Assembly: GCA_039804245.1 (NCBI GenBank)
Contig: JBDLWO010000054.1
Coordinates: forward strand, 1 to 17,016
Direction of reading: 5' to 3'
DNA length: 17,016 nucleotides
Origin: M3007 sp039804245
GTDB lineage: Bacteria; Bacteroidota; Bacteroidia; Chitinophagales; Saprospiraceae
The notes under the pieces were generated by a model. That model was given only the letters and a program-made list of their open reading frames with translations. It did no database searches and was not told the DNA's origin. The position numbers and the translations under genes are program-made. Below are positions 1 to 6,727 of this stretch, piece after piece; positions within the stretch are counted from its first letter, which is position 1, and every line of letters starts with the position of its first letter.

Positions 1-576
1 TACGGATTTGAATTTTTTGCCCAGCAAAAACTCTATAAAAACTTCTTCTTCGTAGGCTCCTATACCCTGTTCTGGACCCGCTTTGCCGGCTCAGATGGCA
101 ACCTGATCCCCTCTTCCTGGGATAATCGCCACCTGGTAGCCCTCACCGCCGGCAAAAAATTCAGGAAAAACTGGGAACTGGGATTGAAATACCGCTATCA
201 GGGTGGTGTGCCGTACACCCCCATTGATCTGATAGAAAGTCAGCGCAACTATACCGTTGTAGGTCGTGAAGTCCTTGATTATTCACAACTGAATACCCTG
301 CGACTCGCAGGTTTCAGTCAGCTCGATATGCGCCTCGACAAGAAATGGAACTTCCGGAGGGCCACCCTCGATCTGTTCCTCGATGTCTCCAACCTGCTTG
401 GTACCCCTACCCCGTCGTTCCCGGCATTCACCCTGCAGCGCAACCCGGAGAACACCGCTTTCGCTACTACCGATGGTAAACCACTGGCCTCAGATGCCTC
501 CAACGGTATCCCGATAATTTTAGATACAGCAAGCGGTGCACCTATTCCGTCTTTAGGTATTATCTTTGAGTTCTGA
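1..576 (+). CDS. TonB-dependent receptor, C-terminal fragment (5' end outside window)
   Basis: The reading frame is open from the first base and gives about 191 residues before a TGA stop at 574-576. The protein is rich in alternating aromatic and polar strands (for example FFFVGSYTLFW and WELGLKYRYQGG) and ends in IIFEF. A terminal aromatic residue is the usual signal for outer-membrane barrel assembly. The stretch GGVPYTPID, followed by a strand containing LFLDVSNLLGTPTP, matches the last barrel strands of Bacteroidota TonB-dependent receptors, where a (V/I)xNLxx pattern is common. Such receptors import bulky ligands using TonB energy. The plug domain lies upstream of the window, so the ligand cannot be named. 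No SusD-like partner follows, which argues against a standard glycan-uptake pair. Confidence is good for the class and nil for the substrate. Confidence 0.85.
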   Translation, partial: YGFEFFAQQKLYKNFFFVGSYTLFWTRFAGSDGNLIPSSWDNRHLVALTAGKKFRKNWELGLKYRYQGGVPYTPIDLIESQRNYTVVGREVLDYSQLNTLRLAGFSQLDMRLDKKWNFRRATLDLFLDVSNLLGTPTPSFPAFTLQRNPENTAFATTDGKPLASDASNGIPIILDTASGAPIPSLGIIFEF

Positions 577-597
577 TCGGGCGTACGCTGCGCCCGA
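577..597 (+). terminator. Stem-loop directly after the receptor stop codon
   Basis: A perfect 7-bp GC-rich stem (TCGGGCG / CGCCCGA) encloses a 7-base loop and begins one base after the receptor stop codon. No T-run follows, so this is at best a weak or factor-assisted terminator. Its position is the main support. Confidence 0.4.
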
Positions 598-620
598 AGT
601 CAAACTCAAATTTCCGAATC

Positions 621-710
621 ATGAGAAAATTGAAACTTCAGGTGCAAATGTCTGTGGACGGTTTCGTAGCCGGCCCGGAAGGAGAATTGGAAATCACTAT
701 AAGCCGGTGA
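621..710 (+). pseudogene. 5' remnant of a dihydrofolate-reductase-family (RibD C-terminal-like) gene
   Basis: An ATG at 621 opens a 29-residue frame that begins MRKLKLQVQMSVDGFVAGPE and stops at TGA 708-710. This opening is the typical N-terminus of the small dihydrofolate reductase/RibD-C-like family (YwjB/YyaP type), in which 'SVDGFVAGPxGExDW' forms the first strand and the start of the nucleotide-binding site. Those proteins are normally about 170-200 residues long. Here the match fades after GPEGELE, and the frame ends within a few codons. The remaining roughly 150 residues do not appear in any frame before the next gene at 715. The simplest reading is a gene whose body was deleted, with the junction near 685-700. 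A functional micropeptide cannot be excluded but has no support. Confidence 0.65.
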
Positions 711-714
711 AACC

Positions 715-1332
715 ATGACCAGGAAACAAAAGAATTACCGTCTGGGGCTTTTTATAGCCTATCTGGTTATCTGGGCCCTGCTGGCTATCAATCCTGTTTA
801 CCGGGAAGACTGGCTGCTGGAAAATATACTGGTTTTCGCCGGAGTCCCGTTTCTGATCTGGCTCGACCGGCGTTCGCCTCTCTCGGGACTGTCGTACACC
901 CTGATTTTCATATTCATGGTGCTGCATACATACGGTTCACACTATACCTATTCCGAAACACCGGCAGGACGCATGGTTTCCGACTGGCTGGGACTGGAAC
1001 GCAATCACTACGATCGTTTTGTGCATTTCCTCTGGGGATTTCTGCTTACCATCCCGCTTTTCGAAATATTCAGGAAGAAAGTAAGCCGCAAGAGACTGGT
1101 TCTGGATTTTATTTTCGCGGGAAGTATACTGCTCACCTTTGGCGTTGCCTACGAATTCATGGAGTGGGCTGCAGCGGTGGTGGTGGCCCCTGAAGCAGGT
1201 ACAGCCTTTCTGGGTACCCAGGGCGATGTGTGGGATGCACAAAAAGATCTGCTGATGAATGTGGTGGGAACCTTTGCGGCCATCATTTTCTGGCCATTTG
1301 TAGTCAAACATCCTGTAAAACATGAAGCTTGA
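715..1332 (+). CDS. YjdF/DUF2238-family integral membrane protein
   Basis: This 205-residue protein has about five or six hydrophobic segments (near residues 10-25, 37-50, 60-72, 103-118, 130-148 and 182-197). It carries the conserved polar motifs of the DUF2238 (YjdF) family: H71 with GSHYTY (74-79), NHYDRFVHF (97-105), YEFMEW (146-151) and GTQGDVWDAQKD (167-178). The family is a bacterial inner-membrane protein of unknown biochemical role. Clustered His, Asp and Glu residues at the membrane face suggest metal binding or a catalytic pocket, but this is inference. The ATG lies four bases after the end of the decayed reductase remnant. Its 3' end overlaps the following dehydrogenase by 11 bases, so the two are probably translationally coupled. 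The length is normal for the family. Confidence 0.85.
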   Translation: MTRKQKNYRLGLFIAYLVIWALLAINPVYREDWLLENILVFAGVPFLIWLDRRSPLSGLSYTLIFIFMVLHTYGSHYTYSETPAGRMVSDWLGLERNHYDRFVHFLWGFLLTIPLFEIFRKKVSRKRLVLDFIFAGSILLTFGVAYEFMEWAAAVVVAPEAGTAFLGTQGDVWDAQKDLLMNVVGTFAAIIFWPFVVKHPVKHEA

Positions 1333-2122
1333 CGGAAAAATAGCGCTGATCACCGGCGCAGGAAAAGGAATTGGCGCTGCCATTGCTGTGGGCTTCGCCG
1401 CAGAAGGAGCCACTGTACTCGTCAACGATATTCCGGAAGCCACTTATACCGATGAAGTGGTTCAGTCAATACGGCGCGATGGCAGACAGGCTGAAGCAGT
1501 GTACGCCGACCTGTCGCAGGTGTCTGAAATCAGACGCATCTTCGCCGCAATCAGCGAAAAGTACGGACGACTCGATATACTGGTCAATAACGCCGGCATT
1601 ACCGGCTGGAGCGATTTCTACGAAACAGAAGAGGCCATTTTCGACCGCGTGGTTCAGCTTAACCTGAAGGGAACCCTGTTCAGCACCATTGAGGCAGCCA
1701 AAATCATGCGCGAAACAGGAGGAGGCAGTATTATCAATATTTCATCCGTGGTAACAGCCCTCAGCGTGAAAAACCTGATTTGCTACGTTGCCACCAAGGG
1801 CGGTATTGAAGCCATGACTCGCCAGATGGCTGTAGAGTTGGCTCCACACCGGATCCGCGTCAATTGCTTCGGTCCGGGGCCGATCAACACTGAGCGCAAC
1901 CTGACAGAGGACCCAAACTACCGGGAAAACTGGGGTAGCGTTATTCCGATGCAGCGCTCCGGAGAGCCGGGGGAAATGGTCGGACCGGCCCTGTTCCTCG
2001 CTTCTGATGACTCCTCCTTTGTTACCGGACAAATGTTTTACGCCGACGGGGGCTGGGGTGTACAGGGTAAAATTTCTGAAGCCAGCATGAACAGTCAGCT
2101 CACCAATACCAAAGATCGCTAG
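1322..2122 (+). CDS. Short-chain dehydrogenase/reductase (SDR)
   Basis: A 266-residue classical SDR. Visible elements are the cofactor-binding TGAGKGIG (11-18), D36 at the end of strand 2 (an acidic residue there usually favours NAD(H) over NADP(H)), NNAG (89-92), N114, the catalytic serine in NISS (S141/S142) and the YxxxK pair Y155/K159. The PG turn follows at 185-186. The C-terminal GQMFYADGGWG is also standard for the family. Overall it resembles glucose 1-dehydrogenase or 3-oxoacyl-ACP reductase paralogues, but the substrate cannot be decided from motifs. The tail after residue 250 (ISEASMNSQLTNTKDR) extends slightly beyond the usual end and is polar. The start overlaps the YjdF-type gene by 11 bases, suggesting one operon. 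Alternative starts are unlikely, because the Rossmann strand begins six residues after this ATG. Confidence 0.9.
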   Translation: MKLDGKIALITGAGKGIGAAIAVGFAAEGATVLVNDIPEATYTDEVVQSIRRDGRQAEAVYADLSQVSEIRRIFAAISEKYGRLDILVNNAGITGWSDFYETEEAIFDRVVQLNLKGTLFSTIEAAKIMRETGGGSIINISSVVTALSVKNLICYVATKGGIEAMTRQMAVELAPHRIRVNCFGPGPINTERNLTEDPNYRENWGSVIPMQRSGEPGEMVGPALFLASDDSSFVTGQMFYADGGWGVQGKISEASMNSQLTNTKDR

Positions 2123-2157
2123 AGCGCACTAATTTTACGCACTCAAAACGCACACAG

Positions 2158-3153
2158 ATGCACAATTACGCAGACATACAGGCGCTCAATCAACAGATTC
2201 AGACAGAAAGCGCCTTTGTTGATACCCTGAAAGCAGAAACCGCGCGTGTTATCGTCGGACAGGAATATATGATCGAGCGCCTGCTCATCGGACTGCTCAC
2301 CCGCGGACATATCCTGCTGGAAGGTATGCCAGGCCTGGCCAAAACGCTCGCCATCAAAACCCTCGCACAAGCCGTAGATGCCCGCTTCAGCCGGATTCAG
2401 TTCACACCCGATCTCCTGCCTGCCGATGTGGTGGGTACCATGATTTACAATCCTGCCAAATCGGAGTTCACCGTCAGAAAAGGGCCTGTTTTTGCCAATT
2501 TTGTGCTGGCAGACGAGATCAACCGCGCTCCGGCCAAGGTACAGAGCGCCCTGCTGGAGGCCATGCAGGAGCGACAGGTAACAATCGGAACAGAAACTTT
2601 TCTGCTGGAGGAGCCCTTTCTGGTACTGGCTACTCAAAACCCCATCGAGCAGGAAGGCACCTATCCGCTCCCGGAGGCACAGGCCGACCGCTTTCTGATG
2701 AAAGTAAAAATAGGGTATCCATCCAGAAATGAAGAGCGAAGCATCATACGACACCATCTGAGCGGAGAACACCCGCACATACACAAGGTGGTTTCTGTAT
2801 CCACGCTCCTGCGCGCCCGCGAGGTCATGCACGGGATTTACATGGATGAAAAAATCGAGCAATACATCCTCGATATAGTTTTTGCCACCCGTGAACCGGC
2901 GCAATACGGATTGCAATCGCTGGCGCCCATGATCCAGTATGGCGCCTCGCCGCGCGCCAGTATTGCACTGGCTCAGGCCTCGCGCGCACTGGCTTTCCTG
3001 CGCCACCGGGGCTACGTTGTGCCGGAGGATGTCAGGGCAGTCTGCGCGGATGTACTCCGCCACCGAATCGGCCTCACCTACGAGGCAGAAGCGGAAAACA
3101 TAACTCCTGACGAGCTGGTTACACGCATTCTGAACGCCGTCAGAGTGCCCTGA
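2158..3153 (+). CDS. MoxR-family AAA+ ATPase
   Basis: A 331-residue cytoplasmic AAA+ protein of the MoxR type, thought to act as a chaperone that assembles or activates partner proteins, often ones with von Willebrand A domains. Motifs: VGQE near residue 33, Walker A GMPGLAKT (56-63), QFTPDLLPADVVG (81-93) typical of MoxR, Walker B VLADE (116-120) followed by INRAPAKVQ, sensor 1 ATQNP (158-162), and LPEAQADRF ending at 179 with a conserved Arg at 178. A C-terminal lid follows with GASPRAS and the DVRAVCADVLRHRI motif. MoxR genes usually sit beside a DUF58 protein and vWA/Bat genes. Here the next gene is rfbD, so the partner is not local. The 35-base upstream gap contains TAATTTTA (2130-2137), only an approximate match to a -7 box. 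Confidence 0.93.
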   Translation: MHNYADIQALNQQIQTESAFVDTLKAETARVIVGQEYMIERLLIGLLTRGHILLEGMPGLAKTLAIKTLAQAVDARFSRIQFTPDLLPADVVGTMIYNPAKSEFTVRKGPVFANFVLADEINRAPAKVQSALLEAMQERQVTIGTETFLLEEPFLVLATQNPIEQEGTYPLPEAQADRFLMKVKIGYPSRNEERSIIRHHLSGEHPHIHKVVSVSTLLRAREVMHGIYMDEKIEQYILDIVFATREPAQYGLQSLAPMIQYGASPRASIALAQASRALAFLRHRGYVVPEDVRAVCADVLRHRIGLTYEAEAENITPDELVTRILNAVRVP

Positions 3154-3179
3154 TTTCATGTAATTATACAGCGCATACA

Positions 3180-4055
3180 ATGATACTCATAACAGGTGCC
3201 AACGGTCAGCTCGGCCGCTGCTTCCGTCAACTGGCCATTCAATATCCGCAGTGGATTTTCTGTCCGGAAGGATCAGACATTCTCAATATTACCGATAAGA
3301 CAGCCGTTGAGGCGTATTTCAGCGCAAACAAGCCCCAATGGGTGGTGAATTGTGCCGCCTACACCGCTGTGGACAGGGCTGAGAGCGAGCTGGAAATGGC
3401 GTCGCTGGTCAACGTCACCGGCGTAAGTAACCTGGCTCAGGCCTGTGCGGTCCACGAGGCGAAACTCATTCATTTTTCTACAGATTACGTTTATCACGGT
3501 CAGCAGGGCACAGCATTCCGGGAGACCGATCCGGTAGCGCCTGCGGGCGTGTATGCGCGAACCAAACTGGCCGGAGAAAAAGCTGCACTGGAATTATTGC
3601 CCGGCACTATGATTATCAGAACCTCGTGGGTGTATGCGCGGGAGGGGCACAACTTTATGAACACCATGCTTCGCCTGGGGCGCGAGCGCGGCCATGTACG
3701 CGTGGTATCCGACCAGATCGGAACACCGACGTACGCACCTGATCTGGCAGCCGCTGTGCTGGAAATAATCGGGCAGGTGGAGAGCGGGCAAAAAGCGCCG
3801 GAGGAGCTGGCGGGCGTATGGAATTACTCCAATGAAGGTGTGGCCAGCTGGTATGATTTTGCCCACGCGATATTTGAGATTGCCGGTCTGCAAGTTGTAA
3901 CCGAACCCATAGAGACAAATGAGTACCCTACCCCTGCGGCGAGACCGTCATTCAGCGTACTGAACAAATCGCATATCAGGAGCCAATTCGGACTTCACAT
4001 TCCGCACTGGCGCGACAGCCTGAAAAAGAGCCTGTCACCTGAAATTCATCTGTAG
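3180..4055 (+). CDS. rfbD: dTDP-4-dehydrorhamnose reductase
   Basis: This enzyme performs the last step of dTDP-L-rhamnose synthesis, reducing dTDP-4-dehydro-L-rhamnose with NAD(P)H in the cytoplasm for O-antigen or other surface glycans. The 291-residue length is normal. Visible motifs are GANGQLG (6-12), NCAAYTAVDRAE (57-68), STDYVYHG (100-107), the YxxxK pair Y125/K129, R147 in IIRTSW, and SDQIGTPTYAPDLA (177-190), which is characteristic of RmlD rather than general epimerases. The companion genes rmlA, rmlB and rmlC are not in the window, so the pathway is split or they lie elsewhere. The gene is 26 bases downstream of the MoxR gene. Its last 21 bases overlap the 3' end of the convergent MerR gene on the other strand. 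In the literature the gene is called rfbD or rmlD. Confidence 0.93.
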   Translation: MILITGANGQLGRCFRQLAIQYPQWIFCPEGSDILNITDKTAVEAYFSANKPQWVVNCAAYTAVDRAESELEMASLVNVTGVSNLAQACAVHEAKLIHFSTDYVYHGQQGTAFRETDPVAPAGVYARTKLAGEKAALELLPGTMIIRTSWVYAREGHNFMNTMLRLGRERGHVRVVSDQIGTPTYAPDLAAAVLEIIGQVESGQKAPEELAGVWNYSNEGVASWYDFAHAIFEIAGLQVVTEPIETNEYPTPAARPSFSVLNKSHIRSQFGLHIPHWRDSLKKSLSPEIHL

Positions 4056-4934
4056 CTCATCCAGAAACTGTATTGTATCGGGCAGCCCGTTCAGAACACG
4101 GGCTGTTGGCGGCAAATTGACTGGTGTAATGAACAGCTGAGCGCCGGTGAGCAGTAACTGGCCATTACCAATACAGTTGACAGCCTGATCCACATAGCCC
4201 TGGATTGTCTGACGCGGGATAGGCTCGTGCAAAATTGTATAGACATAATCCGGGTGTACCTTTTGACAAATTTCACGAAGCTCGCTCAGGGAAACACTGT
4301 TTCCAAGATAAATACCCCTGATACGGCGGACCCTGATCAGATATTGAAGGTAGAGAAAGGGCAATTCCTGGGGTTCAGTTTCAGTTGCATATATAAAAAC
4401 AGTCGGGCGGCCTGATTTGGCTGGCACGATTGGCAACTGGTCAATTGCACTGATAATTTTGTTCCTTATCAGGTGGATAATGAATTTTTCCTGAACCGGA
4501 TTGACCGTGCTGGTGAACCAGAGCAACTGCAATTTATCCAGAAAAGGATAAATCAGTTCCATCATGGCTTTTTCAAAGCCCCTTTCCTGAACGTATGTGC
4601 CATAAACCGTTTCGAAGGCTGACTCATCGAGATCAATCATGGCGAGCGTCAGTGCTTCGATCTGACTGTTATTGTCACCACGGGTTTGTGTGAGTTCGGA
4701 ACTCAATTCGGCAACCTCGTTGGGAGTCATTTTCGCCAGTTTACTGATTTTGACCCCGTTTCTGTTCAGAATAGCTACATTAAAGAGATGACGCAGATGA
4801 TCATCGGTATAATAACGGATATTTGTATGCGTACGGGCAGGCGTCACGATACCATAGCGCTGTTCCCATATTCTGATGGTATGCGCTTTGATTCCTGTGA
4901 GTTTTTCCAAATCACGTATGGAGTAGATCGCCAT
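4035..4934 (-). CDS. MerR-family regulator with a degenerate cobalamin-binding-like C-terminal domain
   Basis: A 299-residue transcription factor. Residues 1-70 are a MerR winged helix (YSIRDLEKLTGIKAHTIRIWEQRYGI...RTHTNIRYY, written here in two parts) of the CarA/CarH/LitR branch. Residues about 95-165 resemble the helical bundle that caps adenosylcobalamin. Residues 175-299 resemble a B12-binding Rossmann fold, including IYLGNSVSL (208-216). In light-sensing CarH the bundle carries W-x9-E-H and the fold carries an E-x-H ligand. Here I read W139-x9-E149-K150 and E-P-Q189, so both histidines appear replaced. The protein therefore probably does not bind cobalamin in the standard way. I chose the ATG at 4934 because MAIYSIRDLEK matches the family N-terminus. 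The ATG at 4991 would add 19 unrelated residues and run through the promoter region. Convergent overlap with rfbD is 21 bases. Confidence 0.88.
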   Translation of the reverse strand: MAIYSIRDLEKLTGIKAHTIRIWEQRYGIVTPARTHTNIRYYTDDHLRHLFNVAILNRNGVKISKLAKMTPNEVAELSSELTQTRGDNNSQIEALTLAMIDLDESAFETVYGTYVQERGFEKAMMELIYPFLDKLQLLWFTSTVNPVQEKFIIHLIRNKIISAIDQLPIVPAKSGRPTVFIYATETEPQELPFLYLQYLIRVRRIRGIYLGNSVSLSELREICQKVHPDYVYTILHEPIPRQTIQGYVDQAVNCIGNGQLLLTGAQLFITPVNLPPTARVLNGLPDTIQFLDELQMNFR

Positions 4935-5042
4935 TGACCCCGATTGATTCTTGGACTGTACTGTTAACTTATGCACTATTAAACCGTGCAAACAGTAATT
5001 AGTTGTAAATAGTTTAAACTGTTATCAGAAAATACAGCATTA
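4935..5042 (-). promoter_or_regulatory. Promoter/operator region of the MerR gene with ACTGT boxes
   Basis: This AT-rich 108-base gap lies between the OmpA-type gene and the MerR gene. It holds a tandem ACTGT-ACTGT (4955-4964), further ACTGTT cores at 4960-4965 and 5018-5023, and an inverted copy (AACAGT) at 4991-4996. It also has a perfect 10-base palindrome AGTTTAAACT (5011-5020) and a 5-bp inverted repeat TGCAC/GTGCA (4972-4976 with 4986-4990). On the minus strand TACTGTTTG (4997 to 4989) is close to the Bacteroidota -7 box TAnnTTTG with one extra base, which would give a leader of about 50 bases. The repeated boxes around the likely promoter are what an autoregulated MerR operator would look like. 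This is inference; no binding site for this branch in Bacteroidota is known to me. Confidence 0.4.
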
Positions 5043-5780
5043 TTATTTACCAGCCGGGAGTTCAAGTTGAAGAGTAACCCTTCTGTTCCACTTCCTGTTC
5101 TCCGGCAAATCCCGTCCCTTGCCGACATCGGAGCCGTCGTCTTCGGCATTGGGGGCCGCCGGATCTGCCTCGCCAAACACCTCAATAAACATTCTGTCGG
5201 CTCTTATACCTTTGTAAATCAGATAATTACGAGCCTCTCTGCTTCGGGATGCCGACAGTTCCAGATTAGCTCTTCCATCGCCTACACCATCTGTGTAACC
5301 GGCAATACGGAGTACGAGTTGTTTATTTTCCTTCATTTTCTGATAAACGGCGTCAAGAACTGCTCTGGAAGACACTGTCAGGCCAGACGAGCCGAAATCA
5401 AAATAAATTACGTGTTTTGAAGTATCTGTCCGGGGGGCCTGAATAAAAACCACACCATCTCTGATGACGGGGCAGTCAACACCGGAGAGCAGTCGTTGTT
5501 CGTCGAGATCAATCACACTGGCGTAGGGGAAACCCTTCGATATGATCTCCTGTTGCACCGTTTCAGCCTCTTCACGGGTAGCATATTCGCCCGCTGAGTA
5601 CCAGTAAATACCCGAAATATCCCTTTTTTCAGAGTAGTTGTTTACGCCACGTTCCTCGAAGAAAGCGGGCGGTTGCTGTTCGCTGTATGCAGCTATCTGC
5701 ACACTGAAATGTTGTGCACGCGACACTGTCACAGCGAACAGCAGGTTCATGAGAAGACTGAATCCGGATTTGCCCATCAT
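5043..5780 (-). CDS. Exported OmpA-family protein with an N-terminal SPOR-like domain
   Basis: A 245-residue envelope protein. Residues 1-22 look like a signal peptide (hydrophobic FSLLMNLLFAVTV, cleavage likely after SRA). Residues about 24-92 (FSVQIAAYSE ... EYATREEAETVQQEIISKGF ... ASVI) have the strand-helix pattern of SPOR domains, which bind stripped glycan strands. Residues about 122-240 form an OmpA C-terminal domain: YFDFGSSGLT, GYTD (161-164), N172-LELSASR179 with the Asp/Arg pair that normally grips diaminopimelate, and a closing NRRV (232-235). It probably tethers the outer membrane or an associated complex to peptidoglycan. An acidic insert (AEDDGSDVGKGRDLPEN) lies before NRRV. 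The gene starts two bases after the transglycosylase stop, so the two are almost certainly cotranscribed. The SPOR assignment is less sure than the OmpA one. Confidence 0.85.
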   Translation of the reverse strand: MMGKSGFSLLMNLLFAVTVSRAQHFSVQIAAYSEQQPPAFFEERGVNNYSEKRDISGIYWYSAGEYATREEAETVQQEIISKGFPYASVIDLDEQRLLSGVDCPVIRDGVVFIQAPRTDTSKHVIYFDFGSSGLTVSSRAVLDAVYQKMKENKQLVLRIAGYTDGVGDGRANLELSASRSREARNYLIYKGIRADRMFIEVFGEADPAAPNAEDDGSDVGKGRDLPENRKWNRRVTLQLELPAGK

Positions 5781-5782
5781 TA

Positions 5783-6694
5783 TTATTCTGCCGGAAGTTT
5801 TATTGTGTAGGTTTTACCTTCCTTGTTGGCCAGTTTCCCGCTCACAAGCCACGGGTTGTAAACTTTGAGCTGTCGGTACGACACCCCGTTTTCCCTGGCA
5901 AAGTCACCCCAACTCGGTACGGGCCCGCTTACTTCCACTAACTGATAGTCTGTGAGTGGTTCATACAGATGCTCCTCTTCAATTTCGTAGTCGTATTCAT
6001 CCAGATTTTCCATCACCTCCTTGATGGCCATAATCCGGAATGGGTACCGCATGGTTTCATCGGCCATCAGGTTGAGATCAAAAAAGGATTTTGCACGTTG
6101 ACTGGCCAATTGTTCAGAAATACGGGAAGAGCCGCCATTATAGGCTGCCATAGCCAGTATCCAGGAGCCTAACTTCTGTTTTTCTTTCTTCAGATATTTA
6201 CAGGCTGCGCGGGTAGCTTTTTCCACATGGTATCGCTCATCCACATCTTCATTGACCTCCAGATTGAAACTGGTGGCTGTTGCTTTCATGAACTGCCAAA
6301 CTCCCCGGGCGTCGGCAGAGGAGACAACCGGCGCCAGTCCGCTCTCTGCCACTGCCAGATACTTCAGATCAGAGGGTACGCCCTCTTCCTTCAGAATTGG
6401 TTCTATGATAGGGAAATAGGCATTGGCACGTTCTACAAACAGAATGGTACTGGAGTGGGAATAAACGTTTTTCAGGATTTCGGCGTCCAGACGCTGGTGC
6501 ACGTCGGGGTTTGTTTCGGTCGGGAAACGTTCACCACACAGGGTGAATGCCTTGTTCATGTTGATGGACCTTACGCGCTGGTCCGGCGCTTTCTCCTGCT
6601 GGTTGTTTCCTGTGAATGAAGTAGTGAAGAACGCAATGGCACAAGTGGCAACTGCGACGTTAATAGCCAGAAGGATACGATTGTGCATAGACAT
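5783..6694 (-). CDS. Lytic transglycosylase (SLT/MltD-like) with C-terminal LysM-like segment
   Basis: A 303-residue enzyme expected to cleave the MurNAc-GlcNAc bond of peptidoglycan in the periplasm, forming 1,6-anhydro ends. A hydrophobic N-terminal segment (residues 7-26) is a signal peptide or anchor. The catalytic domain carries DLKYLAVAESGL with catalytic E117, GVWQFM (131-136), and AMAAYNGG (181-188), the three diagnostic motifs of family 1 SLT domains. After an acidic linker (about 225-245, EEEHLYEPL) the C-terminus (VEVSGPVPSWGDFAREN ... LKVYNPWL ... YTIKLP) resembles a LysM-type repeat, as in MltD-like proteins. It lies 33 bases downstream of the DUF5723 gene and two bases upstream of the OmpA-type gene. 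No clear lipobox is seen: a cysteine at residue 18 sits inside the hydrophobic stretch and lacks the usual context. Confidence 0.92.
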   Translation of the reverse strand: MSMHNRILLAINVAVATCAIAFFTTSFTGNNQQEKAPDQRVRSINMNKAFTLCGERFPTETNPDVHQRLDAEILKNVYSHSSTILFVERANAYFPIIEPILKEEGVPSDLKYLAVAESGLAPVVSSADARGVWQFMKATATSFNLEVNEDVDERYHVEKATRAACKYLKKEKQKLGSWILAMAAYNGGSSRISEQLASQRAKSFFDLNLMADETMRYPFRIMAIKEVMENLDEYDYEIEEEHLYEPLTDYQLVEVSGPVPSWGDFARENGVSYRQLKVYNPWLVSGKLANKEGKTYTIKLPAE

Positions 6695-6727
6695 AATGTG
6701 AGGGACGTTATGATGTTAGTAAATAAA

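Noticed and set aside
2143..3180. Long minus-strand open frame of 345 codons opposite the MoxR gene
   Set aside because: It is a shadow of the strongly conserved MoxR frame. Its translation has no recognisable family pattern and irregular composition.
4935..4991. Longer MerR start at 4991
   Set aside because: The extra 19 residues do not resemble the family, and the region carries promoter-like repeats. The ATG at 4934 matches the usual MerR N-terminus.
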